Notes: generated by a model not told the origin, from the letters alone. Numbered from the stretch's first letter, positions 1 to 13,222 are shown. The stretch: 64,000 bases of DNA from Macrobrachium rosenbergii (GCF_040412425.1 NC_089794.1:4864583-4928582), one strand, 5' to 3'. Numbers and translations: made by a program.

Positions 1-1258
1 GAGACGGGAAACCTGGTGATGGCTGCGACTTTAGATGTGAGCGGGCAGACACCATCTGGGGATATCTTGTGGCCCAGGAAGTCAGCTTTCTGGATGCCGA
101 AGGTGCACTTGTCGAATCTTAGGACAAGGCCGTTCTCTGCAGGCGCTTCAGGACTGCCGGATGTGCCTCTGGTGCTCCTTGTGGGACCTGGAAAATATAA
201 GGATATCATCCGTAGCAGACGCAGAACTTCAGGTCCCCCAGGGTGCTGTCCATGAGCCGCTGGAAAGTCGCCCCCACGTTCCTCAGGCCGAAGGTGGAGA
301 AGGCGAAGATGTAGGACCCGAAAGGCATGATGATGGCAGTCTTCAGGACATCCTCTGGCACGACTGGTACCTGGAAATAAGATTTCAAGGGATCCAATTT
401 AGAAAATATTTTGGCCCTGTGGAAGGAGGCCGTGAGATCCTGCATGTTCAGCAGGGGGTAATGGTCAGGGTCCGTTGCGAGGTTGAGCCGTCTGTAGTTG
501 CCACAGGGTCTCCAGGAGCCATCCGGTTTCTGCACCATGTGGAAAAAAGTTAAGTATACCTTAGTTTTACCAGACCACTGAGCTGATTAACAGCTCTCCT
601 AGGGCTGGCCCGAAGGATTAGACTTATTTTACGTGGCTAAGAACCAATTGGTTACTTAGCAACAGGACCTACAGCTTATTGTGGAATCCGAACCAGATTA
701 AAGCGAGAAATGAATTTCTATCACCAAAAATAAATTCCTCTAACTCTTCATCAGACGGCCGGGGAATTGAACTCCGGCCCATCGAGTGACAGTTCGAAGC
801 TCAACCGACTCAGCCAACGAAGGGCTTGCATCATGTGGAGAGGAGAGGCCCACGGGCTGGAGGCCTTCTTGCATATTCCATCCATTCCATTTTAGTGATG
901 GCATTCTTGGCCTCCTGTAGGCACCGAGGGGAAGCCTCTGTAACCTTTGTGTGTGCAGGGGTCCCTTTGTTTTTATGTGATGGTAGATGCTATGTTTAGC
1001 TGGGGCCCGGGTACCTGGCGGGGAACTCCTTCAGCAGCTGTGAGTACTGGTGGGGGCGACGGCACAGATGGTGGGGTGCCTTGGGTCCCGTTGCTAACGG
1101 GAGGGACTGGTAGAGTCGGTGTCGACTGCCAGCCCAAAGTGGGGAAAGAAATCCGCACCCAGGAGCGGGGTCGCACGTCCCGCGACAACGAAGTCCCAGG
1201 AATACCTCCGGCCAAGGATGGAGATCGACAGGAGCCTGGTGCCGTAGGAGAGGATGGG
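1..1258 (-). pseudogene. Ty3/gypsy pol: protease C-terminus and reverse transcriptase, broken
   Basis: The clearest open part lies at 206-538 and reads as the RT palm and fingers: a GSWRPCGNYRRLN block, then SKLDPLKSYFQVPV, TAIIMPFGSY and NVGATFQRLMD, all hallmark gypsy RT blocks. The Y-x-D-D active site falls at a frameshift near position 206: the tyrosine is in one frame and the DDILIFSR continuation in another. A second frameshift follows, after which RFDKCTFG and DFLGHKISPDGV can be read down to position 16. Upstream, around 1120-1215, a different frame gives LLGADFFPHFGLAVD, the usual C-terminal block of gypsy proteases, and near 900-960 a stretch resembles the RT N-terminus. The SINE at 544-827 splits the RT between the ASPLHM and QKPDGSW blocks. 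In an intact element this protein would copy the element RNA into DNA in virus-like particles. Confidence 0.88.
532..839 (-). mobile_element. tRNA-derived SINE inserted in gypsy RT, with target-site duplication
   Basis: The insertion body is about 544-827. On the minus strand its head (near 827) reads TTGGCTGAGTCGGTTGAGC, a good RNA polymerase III A box, followed about 35 bases later by GGAGTTCAATTCC, a B box, inside a GC-rich stem GGCCGG..CCGGCC resembling a tRNA T arm. The body then holds an AT-rich segment, and the tail near 545-575 reads CTAAGGTATACTTAAC followed by T's. The flanks gcaccatgtgga (532-543) and gcatcatgtgga (828-839) match at 11 of 12 bases and form the target-site duplication. 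Removing one copy rejoins the RT blocks either side. I believe this SINE is widespread in decapods, but that is memory, not shown here. Confidence 0.85.
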
Positions 1259-1400
1259 TTACCTGTTGGCGACCGTCAGGAAGGCAGCCGGGTTCAGTTT
1301 ACGCTTGCGGTCCTCTCTGGACAGCGGGAAGATTGATCTAACGGCCCTCATGTCAACCAATATCATCCTGCAGGAGACGGTGTCACAGATGTAGAAGCCT
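1259..1400 (-). pseudogene. Ty3/gypsy aspartic protease N-terminus with degenerate active site
   Basis: The minus strand encodes GFYICDTVSCRMILVDMRA followed by VRSIFP. Gypsy proteases normally have F-L-V-D-T-G-A at this place, so the catalytic D-T-G triad is here D-M-R. The aspartate is kept but the T and G are lost, which should kill dimer active-site function. The reading frame differs from that of gag, which ends at 1399, so the gag-pol junction either used a frameshift in the living element or has mutated. The domain continues in other frames to about 1120. Confidence 0.8.
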
Positions 1401-2355
1401 ACTGGCTCTGGGCCACTGGGTTCATCTGTTGCCATGGCGGCCTGTCCTGCTGGCCGCCGCCTCCCCCATTTTTTGGACGGGCAAATGAGCATGGCGGCTG
1501 GCAGTTCTGGGCGTCCCTGCCAAACTGCCTGTGGTAGTGGCAAGGACCCTGGGTATTCCACCTGCTGGGAGGCGTTGGGTGCCTCCTGGTGACAGTGTTT
1601 ACACCCTCCTCTGCGCTCTCCTCCTGCTGGATGGCACTGATGGGGAGTGCTGGCGCTGGTGCCCGCTTCGTTGGCTTCACGGAGTCTGTTAGGTGCTGCG
1701 CCGTGCGGATCAGGACTTCGAGGGGCATGGCGTAGGGCTCAGGGATTTGAGTGCGGACCTCCAGGAGGAGCTGACAGAGGAGGAGCTCCCTTGACAGGCT
1801 TATTTCGAGTTGTTTTCCACTGCTGTCAGTGTCGGGGAGGGTTAGGAGGTCATGTATCATGCCCCATGACTCCGTGACACTCTGATCCTGACGCGGGCTG
1901 ACAGCGAGGTCGAGGGCGCAGGCGGCCCGCTCGGTGACCGGCAGGGAGCATATCTCGAGACGGGACTTTTTCAGGAGGCTGTAGGTGAGGGGGCGTGCGG
2001 CGGACACCCACAGGACGAGTTTCCTGTAGATCTCCTCCGGCAGGGTGTTGAGTACTGTGTCTGCTTGTAGCACCTGGTCGTTGAGTTCTGCCAGCCTGAA
2101 TTGACTCTCGAACCTGTATAGCCACGCTGATTGGTTCCCCTGCATGAAAGGCAGCAGCTTTATGGTCAGGGCAGCCTTTGCTTGTCCTGCTGGACAGGGC
2201 CCCGGGCAGGGGAGAGTGCGGGGTGCGGGCAGGGGTGTGGAGGAGCGCGAGAGCCTCGGCGCAGGGGTGGGCACGGGTGATATGGGCGGGAGGTAGACAT
2301 CCGAATCCACGAGGTTAGTGGTTAATTGAATGAGGGAGGGGATGTCTGCATCCAT
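1399..2355 (-). CDS. Ty3/gypsy Gag polyprotein (318 aa)
   Basis: This is the longest open frame in the gypsy relic, 318 codons starting MDADIPSLIQL. Residues 30-60 are proline rich. Residues about 70-130 read as the capsid-like core, with the MQGNQSAWLYRFESQF block followed by VLNTLPEEIYRKLV, as in arthropod gypsy Gags. Near the C-terminus CHYHRQFGRDAQNCQPPC is the variant nucleocapsid knuckle typical of one gypsy group, followed by a glycine-rich, basic tail. Gag would package element RNA. The frame ends just where the protease frame begins. It may be intact by chance in this otherwise dead copy, or the start may be further upstream. The leader from 2356 to the PBS is about 215 bases. Confidence 0.82.
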   Translation of the reverse strand: MDADIPSLIQLTTNLVDSDVYLPPISPVPTPAPRLSRSSTPLPAPRTLPCPGPCPAGQAKAALTIKLLPFMQGNQSAWLYRFESQFRLAELNDQVLQADTVLNTLPEEIYRKLVLWVSAARPLTYSLLKKSRLEICSLPVTERAACALDLAVSPRQDQSVTESWGMIHDLLTLPDTDSSGKQLEISLSRELLLCQLLLEVRTQIPEPYAMPLEVLIRTAQHLTDSVKPTKRAPAPALPISAIQQEESAEEGVNTVTRRHPTPPSRWNTQGPCHYHRQFGRDAQNCQPPCSFARPKNGGGGGQQDRPPWQQMNPVAQSQ

Positions 2356-2569
2356 ACTCGCTCTTGCCCTCTTAATTGGAGTGGGATACTTGCGTCAAAA
2401 CGCATTTGGAAGCGCGCCGTGTGAGTCCATTAATGACGCTGGTGCTTTGCCGACGAGAGTCAGCACGCCCGAACGCTGGTTACAACACCGTAGTGAGACC
2501 ATTAGAGGCATGAGTAGTTCCTGGAGCCAAGACTGAGTCGCTGTGTGAGTCCGCTAATGGCTCCAGGAA

Positions 2570-2587
2570 CCACTCCGGGGTCACCAC
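2570..2587 (-). promoter_or_regulatory. putative tRNA primer-binding site of the gypsy element
   Basis: The minus strand reads TGGTGACCCCGGAGTGG immediately downstream of the LTR end. The TGGTGACCCC start is common in arthropod gypsy elements as the complement of a tRNA 3' end. I did not match it to a particular tRNA. Confidence 0.6.
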
Positions 2588-2915
2588 TATAAGAGGTGCC
2601 AAAGAAACGAGCAGGAAAAATTTACTGCTGATTTATTGGTGACCCAGGCGGTTTATATAGTGGCAGACTGACGTCAAGCCTCGGAAGACAATGAGAATAA
2701 GGGTGACCTGAGGTCGATAATAATTAACAATAAATACAGTGAACGAATACACTTTGAATCATACAAATGGACAGAAACGGAGTTAAATACAATCTGATGC
2801 CTGCAAAAGAAGAACACATGATATACAAATTGGAGACAGGTAAATAATTACATACATAATTCAAATGATTGGATCGGCATGACCCGTCACTCCGGGTGTG
2901 ACGAATTGTAGAGGC
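2588..2915 (-). repeat. 5' LTR of the gypsy relic (boundaries approximate)
   Basis: On the minus strand this stretch contains a TATA box (TATATAAA, complement of 2651-2659) followed about 15 bases later by AATAAA (complement of 2632-2637), and it ends against the primer-binding site. This is the U3-R-U5 order of a short LTR. The start is placed near 2915, where unrelated repeat A sequence begins. No second LTR is in the window, so the boundaries cannot be confirmed by comparison. Confidence 0.6.
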
Positions 2916-2929
2916 AAAGAAAATGGGAC

Positions 2930-3275
2930 GTCAACATAGAAAACTCGCTCAGCAGAGACTTTGCAATTTTGTCAAGTGGTGACCTAAAGTTTGGTGTGTA
3001 CTGTGCTGACATAATGGGAGATTTAGGCCGTGTGTTGTTATATTGAAATTTTAAGAATTCGATGTCGCTGAAGCACCGGTATTGATGATTGGGAAACAGA
3101 CTTTATTTTTCATCATTTTTAACAATGAAAGCTGGGAATTCATAGATAAAGCTGTATTGGAACAGAAATGTTTAAAATTTGGTTACGTGGTTATTTGTTG
3201 ACATGGTTTGAGTGTGGCAGAATATAATGGAGAATCATATACACACACAAACATACATACACACACATATATACT
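2930..3275 (+). repeat. dispersed repeat family A, copy 1 (5'-truncated)
   Basis: The sequence from the phrase aaactcgctc to the (CA)/(TA) tail aligns with 37360-37690 on the same strand and with 18480-18120 on the opposite strand. Shared blocks include ctgtgctgac, taggccgtgtgttgtt and aaagctgggga. All three copies end in an (AC)n/(AT)n tract. No protein or pol III box is evident. This copy lacks about 500 bases of the 5' part seen in the other two and abuts the gypsy LTR. Confidence 0.75.
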
Positions 3276-5445
<2,170 letters not shown>

Positions 5446-5968
5446 CTTTAAGTATAAACATATTTAAGAAATATAAGTCAACAGCAGAGATTTTACCATT
5501 TTTTCATTTAGATAAAATGTCCCATCTCTTAATCATTTAAATATTTTGAACGAGCATAATAATAAAGGTATTTTCAGTCCTGATCATCGTCAATGACTCA
5601 GAAATATTTTGTTTTATATTATCTCAAGCACAATAGAAATAAACGGAATTTTCTTACTATAATGTTGCCAATTCACCAAAAAATAAACTAGCTTTGTTTA
5701 AGCAAAATAATAAAAGCAAATGCTCTCATATATATATCCTTTAGACTCCTTCCATGTCATGATCATAATAGTTTAAAAGAAAAAAATTTATATTTTAAAA
5801 ACAAAGCAAAAATTTTCATTGCCAAAATCAAATCAGTCTCACATATCCATGAGTTTCGTTGAAAAATAAAATAAAAATTATTGTCTTACTTATCATGTTC
5901 AACTCTCAGAAACCGCACATCATACCAGAAAATGAATTCACTTAAACATGTTTCAATTTCTGTTCAGG

Positions 5969-5971
<3 letters not shown>

Positions 5972-6044
<73 letters not shown>
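5972..6044 (+). repeat. (CT)n microsatellite inside repeat C
   Basis: About 72 bases of CT dinucleotide. The paralogous copy has the same array at 44880-44943, so the array was present before the family dispersed or arises at a fixed site in it. Confidence 0.97.
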
Positions 6045-6047
<3 letters not shown>

Positions 6048-6369
6048 ACCACTCCCAGAGCATTTTATCGACTTAATTTAAGAAGTTGCATTATTTTTCA
6101 GGGAAAAAATGAAAAAGTTTCTCCATTTCTGGATTCTTCAGTAAATGAGTTTCTTCATTCAGTCTTTAGGGTTTGTTTTATGGAGATTTGGATGAGGGGC
6201 TCATCACTCATCCTCTCCCTCTTCCACACGCGCCAGCACGCAACCATTTATAAGTTTTACTTTTTTTCAGTTTTTAAGTACTTGTATAGACAATTGTAAT
6301 AATATTTATTTATTACATTTATTATATAAAATGTCTTCAGCTCTGCTATGAAAGAAGGCAGTATTATGT

Positions 6370-6370
<1 letters not shown>

Positions 6371-6446
<76 letters not shown>
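6371..6446 (+). repeat. (ATT)n microsatellite inside repeat C
   Basis: About 75 bases of ATT trinucleotide, matched in position by the array at 45255-45334 in the other copy of repeat C. Confidence 0.97.
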
Positions 6447-6914
6447 ACCCACTCACGCTACCCAGTAATGGACAAAGCAGGTGACCTTTTTCAAATGATA
6501 CAGCTGATATGGTGACATTACATCCGAATCGGAAAGTGATCAAAACTTCCTCTGTATTTGCACAAATCTCTGCTATCACCTATGTCTACCTGGTTTTGTT
6601 ATGGGTAATTAGAAGACAAAGGAATTGCGGATATCATCTGCGGAGGATTAATTACCTCCAGAGATTAGATCGAGATAATCTTCCTCAAGGATGATTAACA
6701 GCCAAAGGACAGGGTAGATCTCAATGGAAGATCGACGGACTCTATGATCCTGCCACAAGTGGACCACCCGAAAGCTTTTGTCCGGGTTAATTAATGCCAC
6801 TGTTTTTGGATTAAGGTTTCCAATAGACCTTGTGGAGGGACTGAGAGCGCGAATGGTTGTTTATCCAAGCTACAGCCCCCTCACAGACATCGGTTTGAAG
6901 ATTTCATAAAAAGT

Positions 6915-7040
<126 letters not shown>

Positions 7041-8346
7041 GTTCGAATGTTAAGGTATTAGTACTTACTTGACTCTGTGCGGCAACGGATAACGCAGGGG
7101 AGTTCCTTTTATTTATCACACATCTGATTCAATATTAGGACAATTCGTAGACAAAACAAAGGAAATCTATTGCTTATGGCCTTCTTCAAGTGAGGGAGCC
7201 ACGTAAACTCAAGGGTTCTCTTAATTAATTATATTTACATAACAACACGGATCAGAAGAATGACGAATTACTGGCCGATAATAATAAGGCCTGCTGGAAT
7301 GAACGAGTTCTACACAGGATAAATATTCTCGCTGGTGATGTCTTCATAACAGGAACATCGCAGAAGGGGGTAGAAAGGGTACTGCACATGGATAGAGCCG
7401 AGAGATTCCACAGTCGAGGAATATCTGCAAACATGCAAGATGATGTATTTGCAGGAATAATAGGGGCTCAAAAGGTAAACAGGAATGCACAGATGGTGCC
7501 GGATAACTCATTTCAACACTAAATGTAATTATGTTAACATTGAATGCTCCAACACAAATTACTGAGGGTGATCGCACAATGAAAAAGTAAATGAAAAATT
7601 AGGCAGAGAAATAACAGGAATCGTAACTGACTAAGAAATTTATTTCCAGTACATTACCTTCGTCTAGATGAAGATGTCCTCGTTCAATAGGGTGCCAGCG
7701 ATGAAGGAGGGAATTATAATGCCACTACAAAGATTCTGGTTCGAGCCTCGGGTCGACCACGTGGTAGGTTCAAAGGGCAGGCAAGGTTAAGGACATCTGA
7801 GCTCTTCTGCGTCGGGCGTGCATCTCTGTGATTTTCCGTTGCCTCGCCTATATGTACCCTCAAGGATTACGTGGGGCTTCTCTGGTAGATGGCGCAAGGG
7901 TCAATGTTCGTCACTTTTCTATGGTGATCACATGGTCGTACAATAACCCTAGTGTTCAATATGGCGGCGCCAGCTTTCTCTTTTATGGGTGGGCTCCCCC
8001 TTGGCCCTGCATGATGCCAGGAAGGTATGAAGGTCAATTGAAAATAAGTCCATAGGTAGTCATTGTGAACAGAGAAGAGGATTAGGCTTAATTAAGTATT
8101 TTGGGCAATGAAGGAGAGGGTTTATGAAAGGGGCGAGTGGAGACCCCAGTTCTGGTAGTTAATGAGAGACATTAAATTCTTATTTCTTTCTCCATTACTT
8201 TGCAAATGTAAAAACGGGTGAGGTTGCGAGAAAACGTCCCCAGTCATTGAATCTCACCATGTAATGACTGTGATAAATAAAAGGAAGTCGTCTGCGTTAT
8301 CTGTTGCCACGCAGAGTCAAGTAAGTACCCCCCCTAACATTCGTAG
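7041..8346. mobile_element. candidate inverted-repeat element, 1.3 kb
   Basis: The left end, 7041-7130, reappears in reverse complement at 8249-8346. Both arms contain cttacttgactctg, ggataacgcag or gcgttatctg in reverse, and the AATAAA-bearing block tccttttatttatcaca. The arms differ at about one base in six. The interior of about 1.1 kb has no recognisable protein. It could be a non-autonomous DNA transposon with about 90-base TIRs, or two opposed LTR ends, since the arm resembles an R region with a poly(A) signal. No clear target-site duplication is seen. Confidence 0.5.
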
Positions 8347-8833
8347 CAACTGGTGTACCTTGCCAAGGATCCGATTGTCTTGCAATTATCAGCAGAATAG
8401 CAACTGCTGGCTGATCTACATAATTTTAGAGATAATCTTGATATCATAACCCCCTTTATTATTAAGTACATGAGAAGAGCCAGTTCCACAGTGTAAGTAC
8501 ATGTCGAAATATCTTATTTAGGTTTATGCTAGGTGCGAAAAGTGACTGCAATCAACGTAAGGTGATTGATAGACCATGTGCATGCCAAATTAGTTCACGA
8601 GAAGAGAGAGGGTATTAACACAAGATTTTTGTGCTATCGCATGTTAGCTGCATGTTTTAAGAATAGGAAGCTAAAGAGCAACTCAGTCAAATAGTTAATA
8701 AATGGAAAAAACCCTTATTCCTTCGTTCACATGATAAAGACAATTTGAAAGTACTGAATTCCAAGATAGGCACATTGTAGGCGACCACAAGGCTTTGAAT
8801 CCAGCTGTTTTCGCATCGCTGAATTTATCATTT

Positions 8834-8887
<54 letters not shown>

Positions 8888-9574
8888 CCATTGCTTGATC
8901 GATAGGAAGCTAGGGAGTACTTAGGAATCTAAATTTCCGCTCTTAAGATGAAATATTAAATTCTGACTCGGAATCGTCAATTCCAGGCCATATGGGTCCA
9001 TCCCTAACTGTCCACCATCTTTGATTTTTGAGTCCCATTAGAAATTTAATTGTTATAAAGCCGCATGCACAGCGCTCTTATATAAATCCCTTTCTTTCGC
9101 TTGCGAATTTTTACCCATGCATCCGTATACGTCGCTCACATTTATGAAAGCAATAAACTTTAGCGAAATTTCCCTTGTAATTCATTACAAAAGGGTAGAA
9201 CAGATAGGAAGCTAGACACGCGGTCAAGAAGACGCACCCCCTCACCCGCCTGACTCATTCATTGACGGCAAATGTTACGAGCCCAGAAGTAAACATTTTA
9301 GTACTGTATGAGCTAAGTTGTTTTGATAACGAACAATAACCTTCCCTCCCCATGCATGTTACAAGATTAAGCAATTTATTTTCTAACCCTCGTGCGTTGG
9401 AGATTTTAATTCATTACGCCACCTTTAAAATTATTTAACAGAACAAGTAAAATTTTCCTTACACATCATAAGGATATAACCCAGTAAGCCTTTCTTTTAT
9501 TAGTTTTGCAAAATAAAACATACGTAGAGGCTTACTTTAGTTTGGGCTAATTTTTCACTCATTAAGAACCACTA
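8347..9574. other. no gene recognised; (CT)n array and possible LTR start
   Basis: AT-rich DNA with a (CT)n run at 8837-8886. At 9270 the phrase TGTTACGAGCCCAGAAG resembles the start of some gypsy LTRs and lies about 1 kb before the gag relic on the same strand, but no LTR end or primer site could be placed. Confidence 0.3.
8837..8886 (+). repeat. (CT)n microsatellite
   Basis: About 48 bases of CT dinucleotide. Confidence 0.95.
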
Positions 9575-10290
9575 AGTCTATTCAGACATATTAACAACAA
9601 CCCTGAAGTTTGTCTTACTCAGACATATTAATTTTTTACCGAAATTTGTCTTATTCAGACATATTAATTTTAACAGTCTTTCAGACACCCTGAGGTTGTC
9701 TTATTTAGACATATTTGTCTTATTTATTTGTCTTATTCAGACATATTAAACTTTAACTAAGCCTTTGTCTTATTCAGACATAAATTAACAGTCTCTTCAG
9801 ACATCCTGAATTTTGTCTTATTCAGACATATTAAATTTTAAGTCTTATTCAGGCACCTTTGTCTTACTCAGCCATATTTGTCTTATTGAGACACACTGAT
9901 CTTCATTCATTCTGAACAATTGAGTGGTTCAGATTTTTCTTATTCAGACATTACTTTCACAGTCTTTTCAGACACCCTGGGGTCTGTCTTATCAGACATA
10001 TCCATTTACGTTCACTCTGAACAACTGAGTCTTTTCAGACACCTGCAATTCAAGTCTTTTCAGACAAATGAGTGTTCTCTGACACCTTTAGTCTATTCAG
10101 ACACCCCAAATCTGTTCATTTCGAAGACTATTGAGTCTCATCAGACATACTGAACCTGTCCCCTCGGACAGCCCTGAGTCTTTTCAGACAACTTGAGTCT
10201 ATTCAGACACCCTGAGTCTATTCAGACACCCTGAGTCCTTTGGGACACCCTGAGTCTTTCGAGACGCCCTGAGTCTTTCAGGCATATTGA
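9575..10290 (+). repeat. irregular tandem array of GTCT..AGAC dyads upstream of gag
   Basis: About 700 bases are built from 17-22 base units centred on gtcttattcagacat or gtcttttcagacaccct. I count roughly 25 recognisable units of GTCT, three to five bases, then AGAC, so each unit is itself a short inverted repeat. Left units end in atatta, right units in accctga, so the array has drifted along its length. It stops about 40 bases before the gag start codon at 10329. No protein is supported here. Position and repetition resemble the protein-binding arrays in the 5' leaders of some gypsy elements, but that function is only a guess. Confidence 0.8.
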
Positions 10291-11362
10291 TTTTCTTATG
10301 GGCCACCCCATATAACCATTATTTCAAGATGTCTACGACATCCAGAGCCCAGCAAAATGAGGACTTAAAATTCTACATGTCCGCTGGAAAGGACATGGGA
10401 CTATCCGGACAAGCCCTTAGGGAATGGGTCCAAGAGAGGGAAGACGGCGCCAACAAGGCAGAAAGGGAGGCAGAAAGGGCCCAGGAGAGATGAGAAGAGG
10501 CAAACAGACAGGAGAAGGAGAAAGAAAGAATAGCCAGGGAGAAACAAGAGGAGGCAGAAAGAAGAGCCCAGGAGAAACGAGAAGAGGTAGACAGACAGGA
10601 GAAGGAGAAAGAAAGAATAGCCCAGGAGAAGCGAGAGGCAGGCAGAAAGGCAGGAGAGGGAGAAGGAAAGAATAGCCCAGGAGAAACGAGAAGATGCAGA
10701 AAGAAGGGCCCAGGAGAAACGAGAAGGGGCAGAAAGACCGGAGAGGGAGAAGGAAAGAGCTCATCAGCTTGCAATGGCAGCTCACGACATGCACAACACA
10801 TCAACACCCTCTCCTCAGTCAACCCTCAGCAGTTTAGGTTCCCTCATAAGAAAATGGGACGAAGCCGAACCTGAATCCTGGCTCGGCAACATTGAAAAGG
10901 TCCTGACGACCTATCAACTCTCTACTGAAGAAATGTCCCTGATCCTGGGATGGCACCTTGAAGGGAAGGATGCCATTGCATTCAATGCTCTCCCCTCTGA
11001 GGATCAAGGAAACCTTGACCTTGTCCACCAAGCCATTATAAAAGCTTTTGAAATAACTCATGACCGTTGGAGGAAAAAGGTGGAGAAATATGCCCAAAGA
11101 ATCAGGCCAAACCTGGTCCGAGTGGATCTTTAAAAAGACCCAGGCCTTAAAACAATGGCTAGAATCTCTCAAAGCCACTAGTGTGGAGGACATCCTCGAA
11201 CTCATCTTAGTTCCCTTGGAAGAAAACTATATCCTTCCTCACCTGCCTCGACCAACTGCCAGCAACCTAAGAATGGGCAACCACATGAGAAACCCGTGTG
11301 TCAGTACTGTAAGAGAACAGGGCACTCCACCGAACAGTGCTGCTTAAAGGCTGAGGATCAGC

Positions 11363-12076
<714 letters not shown>

Positions 12077-12315
12077 CATTGTACCGTGTAGAAACAGTCA
12101 AAAGGTTAAAAGTCTGGAAATAGACGGGGAGGGTAAATGTTCAAACAAACTGAGCCTCGAGTCCACTGTTTATCAGACAGTAAAACCTCATGTGAAATCG
12201 AGGCTGAAAGGGCGGGTGGTGGAGAGGGTTGCGGGGTGAGGGCCTGGCTGCGCACTCAGCAAGCAGCCCAAAGAAATATTCAGTGGACGTGTATCCATTC
12301 TCCAAACAGCAAGGT

Positions 12316-13222
12316 GTCACGATGCAAGAATAGTTCCAGGTTCTTTCAAACTCTACACAACGATGTTTCAACACCAGCAATTGAAAAATGGGAAATGAAT
12401 ATAAAAAGAAATCCTCACAACACTACAACACATTTATTCACAACCTTATTTACAAAGAAAATGAAATGTTGTTTCCCCTTTGCTTTCAATCAATGCAACA
12501 CTAAACAAATTAAACCTAAGCAGTTATAGATAGGGGGAACAGGCTGTAAGTTAGTGAAATCTTAATACTTATATGGTGAGTTGATGAGTTATCCTTTTGT
12601 GGCTGGGGTTCAGCTGAGGAGATGACGCTGGCACAATGATCTCGGGCTTGAAGACATCACAGAAGGGCAGCTGGGAACTCAGCTAAATCACATCGAGGAC
12701 GTCACAAAAAGGATGTCTAAGATGAGATAGCAAATGCTGTTTTCTTCAAGAATCCAGAGATTGTGCAAATAGAGGGCAGGAAGGGCTGATTACTTTTCTT
12801 CGTCACTGGAATGTAGGCTCGCTGCTCCACCGCGTCTCGAATATGGAGGGCTTAGGGGCTTCTCATCACAAGCAGGAAGGGATGACTACTTCTCTTCGTT
12901 TCTGGCAGGACAAGATTTTATGGAGAAGAGTAAGGGGCATCTGAAGGGGGATACTCCCGTCGGAACCTTGCTTTGTCTGACTTCTGGGTACCGCCTCTGT
13001 CTCTGTCAGCCTATATTTCTGTCTTTGGAAGTCTCTTCTGGAAACTTATATACCCCTGTAAAGGCAGAGCTAATGACGACAATCGTTATTCCCATATAAG
13101 GAGTTTTTTTTATTTTTGCACAACGATTGCTTCCTAATAACCGCCCACTTCCGGTCACGCCATAGACGAGTCCAGATCTAATTTTCCGATGCAATGTGGA
13201 CCGAATATTGCGCCATGTTACA
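12316..13222 (-). promoter_or_regulatory. LTR-like region with TATA box and poly(A) signal
   Basis: On the minus strand this region begins TGTAACATGGCGC (at 13222), has a TATA box GGTATATAAG (13036-13046), and ends around ATCGTGACA (12316), with a GAATAAATG poly(A) signal near 12427-12436. These are the marks of an LTR of about 900 bases, but no primer-binding site or partner LTR is clear. Two imperfect direct repeats of the phrase gcaggaagggctgattact lie inside at about 12777 and 12870. It could also be the promoter and first exon of an unknown transcript. No open frame is convincing. Confidence 0.35.

Larger units (their letters stand above)
1..2915 (-). mobile_element. Ty3/gypsy-type LTR retrotransposon relic (5' part: LTR, PBS, gag, protease, RT)
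   Basis: The element reads right to left: LTR end, primer-binding site, gag, aspartic protease and reverse transcriptase, which is the Ty3/gypsy order. The left end is cut by the window edge, so RNase H, integrase and the 3' LTR, if present, lie outside. A SINE sits in the RT, and there is a frame change between gag and protease plus further frameshifts in RT, so the copy is dead. Base composition is clearly more GC-rich than the surrounding AT-rich DNA, which fits a foreign or younger insertion. The assignment to Ty3/gypsy rests on the gag zinc knuckle, the protease and the RT motifs described in the separate entries. The family name is unknown to me. Confidence 0.9.
5560..6914 (+). repeat. 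dispersed repeat family C, copy 1
   Basis: This 1.3-kb block is collinear with 44480-45758. Both copies carry, in order, the block tatctcaagcac, a (CT)n array, the phrase cacgcgcc.gcacgcaacca, an (ATT)n array and the closing block tccttgtggag..gcgaa. Identity looks like 85-90% by eye. No open frame is shared between copies, so it looks non-coding. The right end runs into an (AC)n(AT)n tract here and a (TA)n tract in copy 2. A fragment of the family is also seen near 20490. The class of element is unknown. Confidence 0.8.

Noticed and set aside
6371..6446. CRISPR-like array suggested by regular repeats
   Set aside because: These are microsatellites without spacers, in eukaryotic DNA.
7725..7760. 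tRNA-like B box (ggttcgagcctc)
   Set aside because: No A box at a suitable distance upstream, so support is too weak.
9575..10290. A serine/threonine-rich protein, from the open frame at 9920-10153
   Set aside because: The frame comes from the periodic GTCT..AGAC array, has no partner and breaks on both sides.
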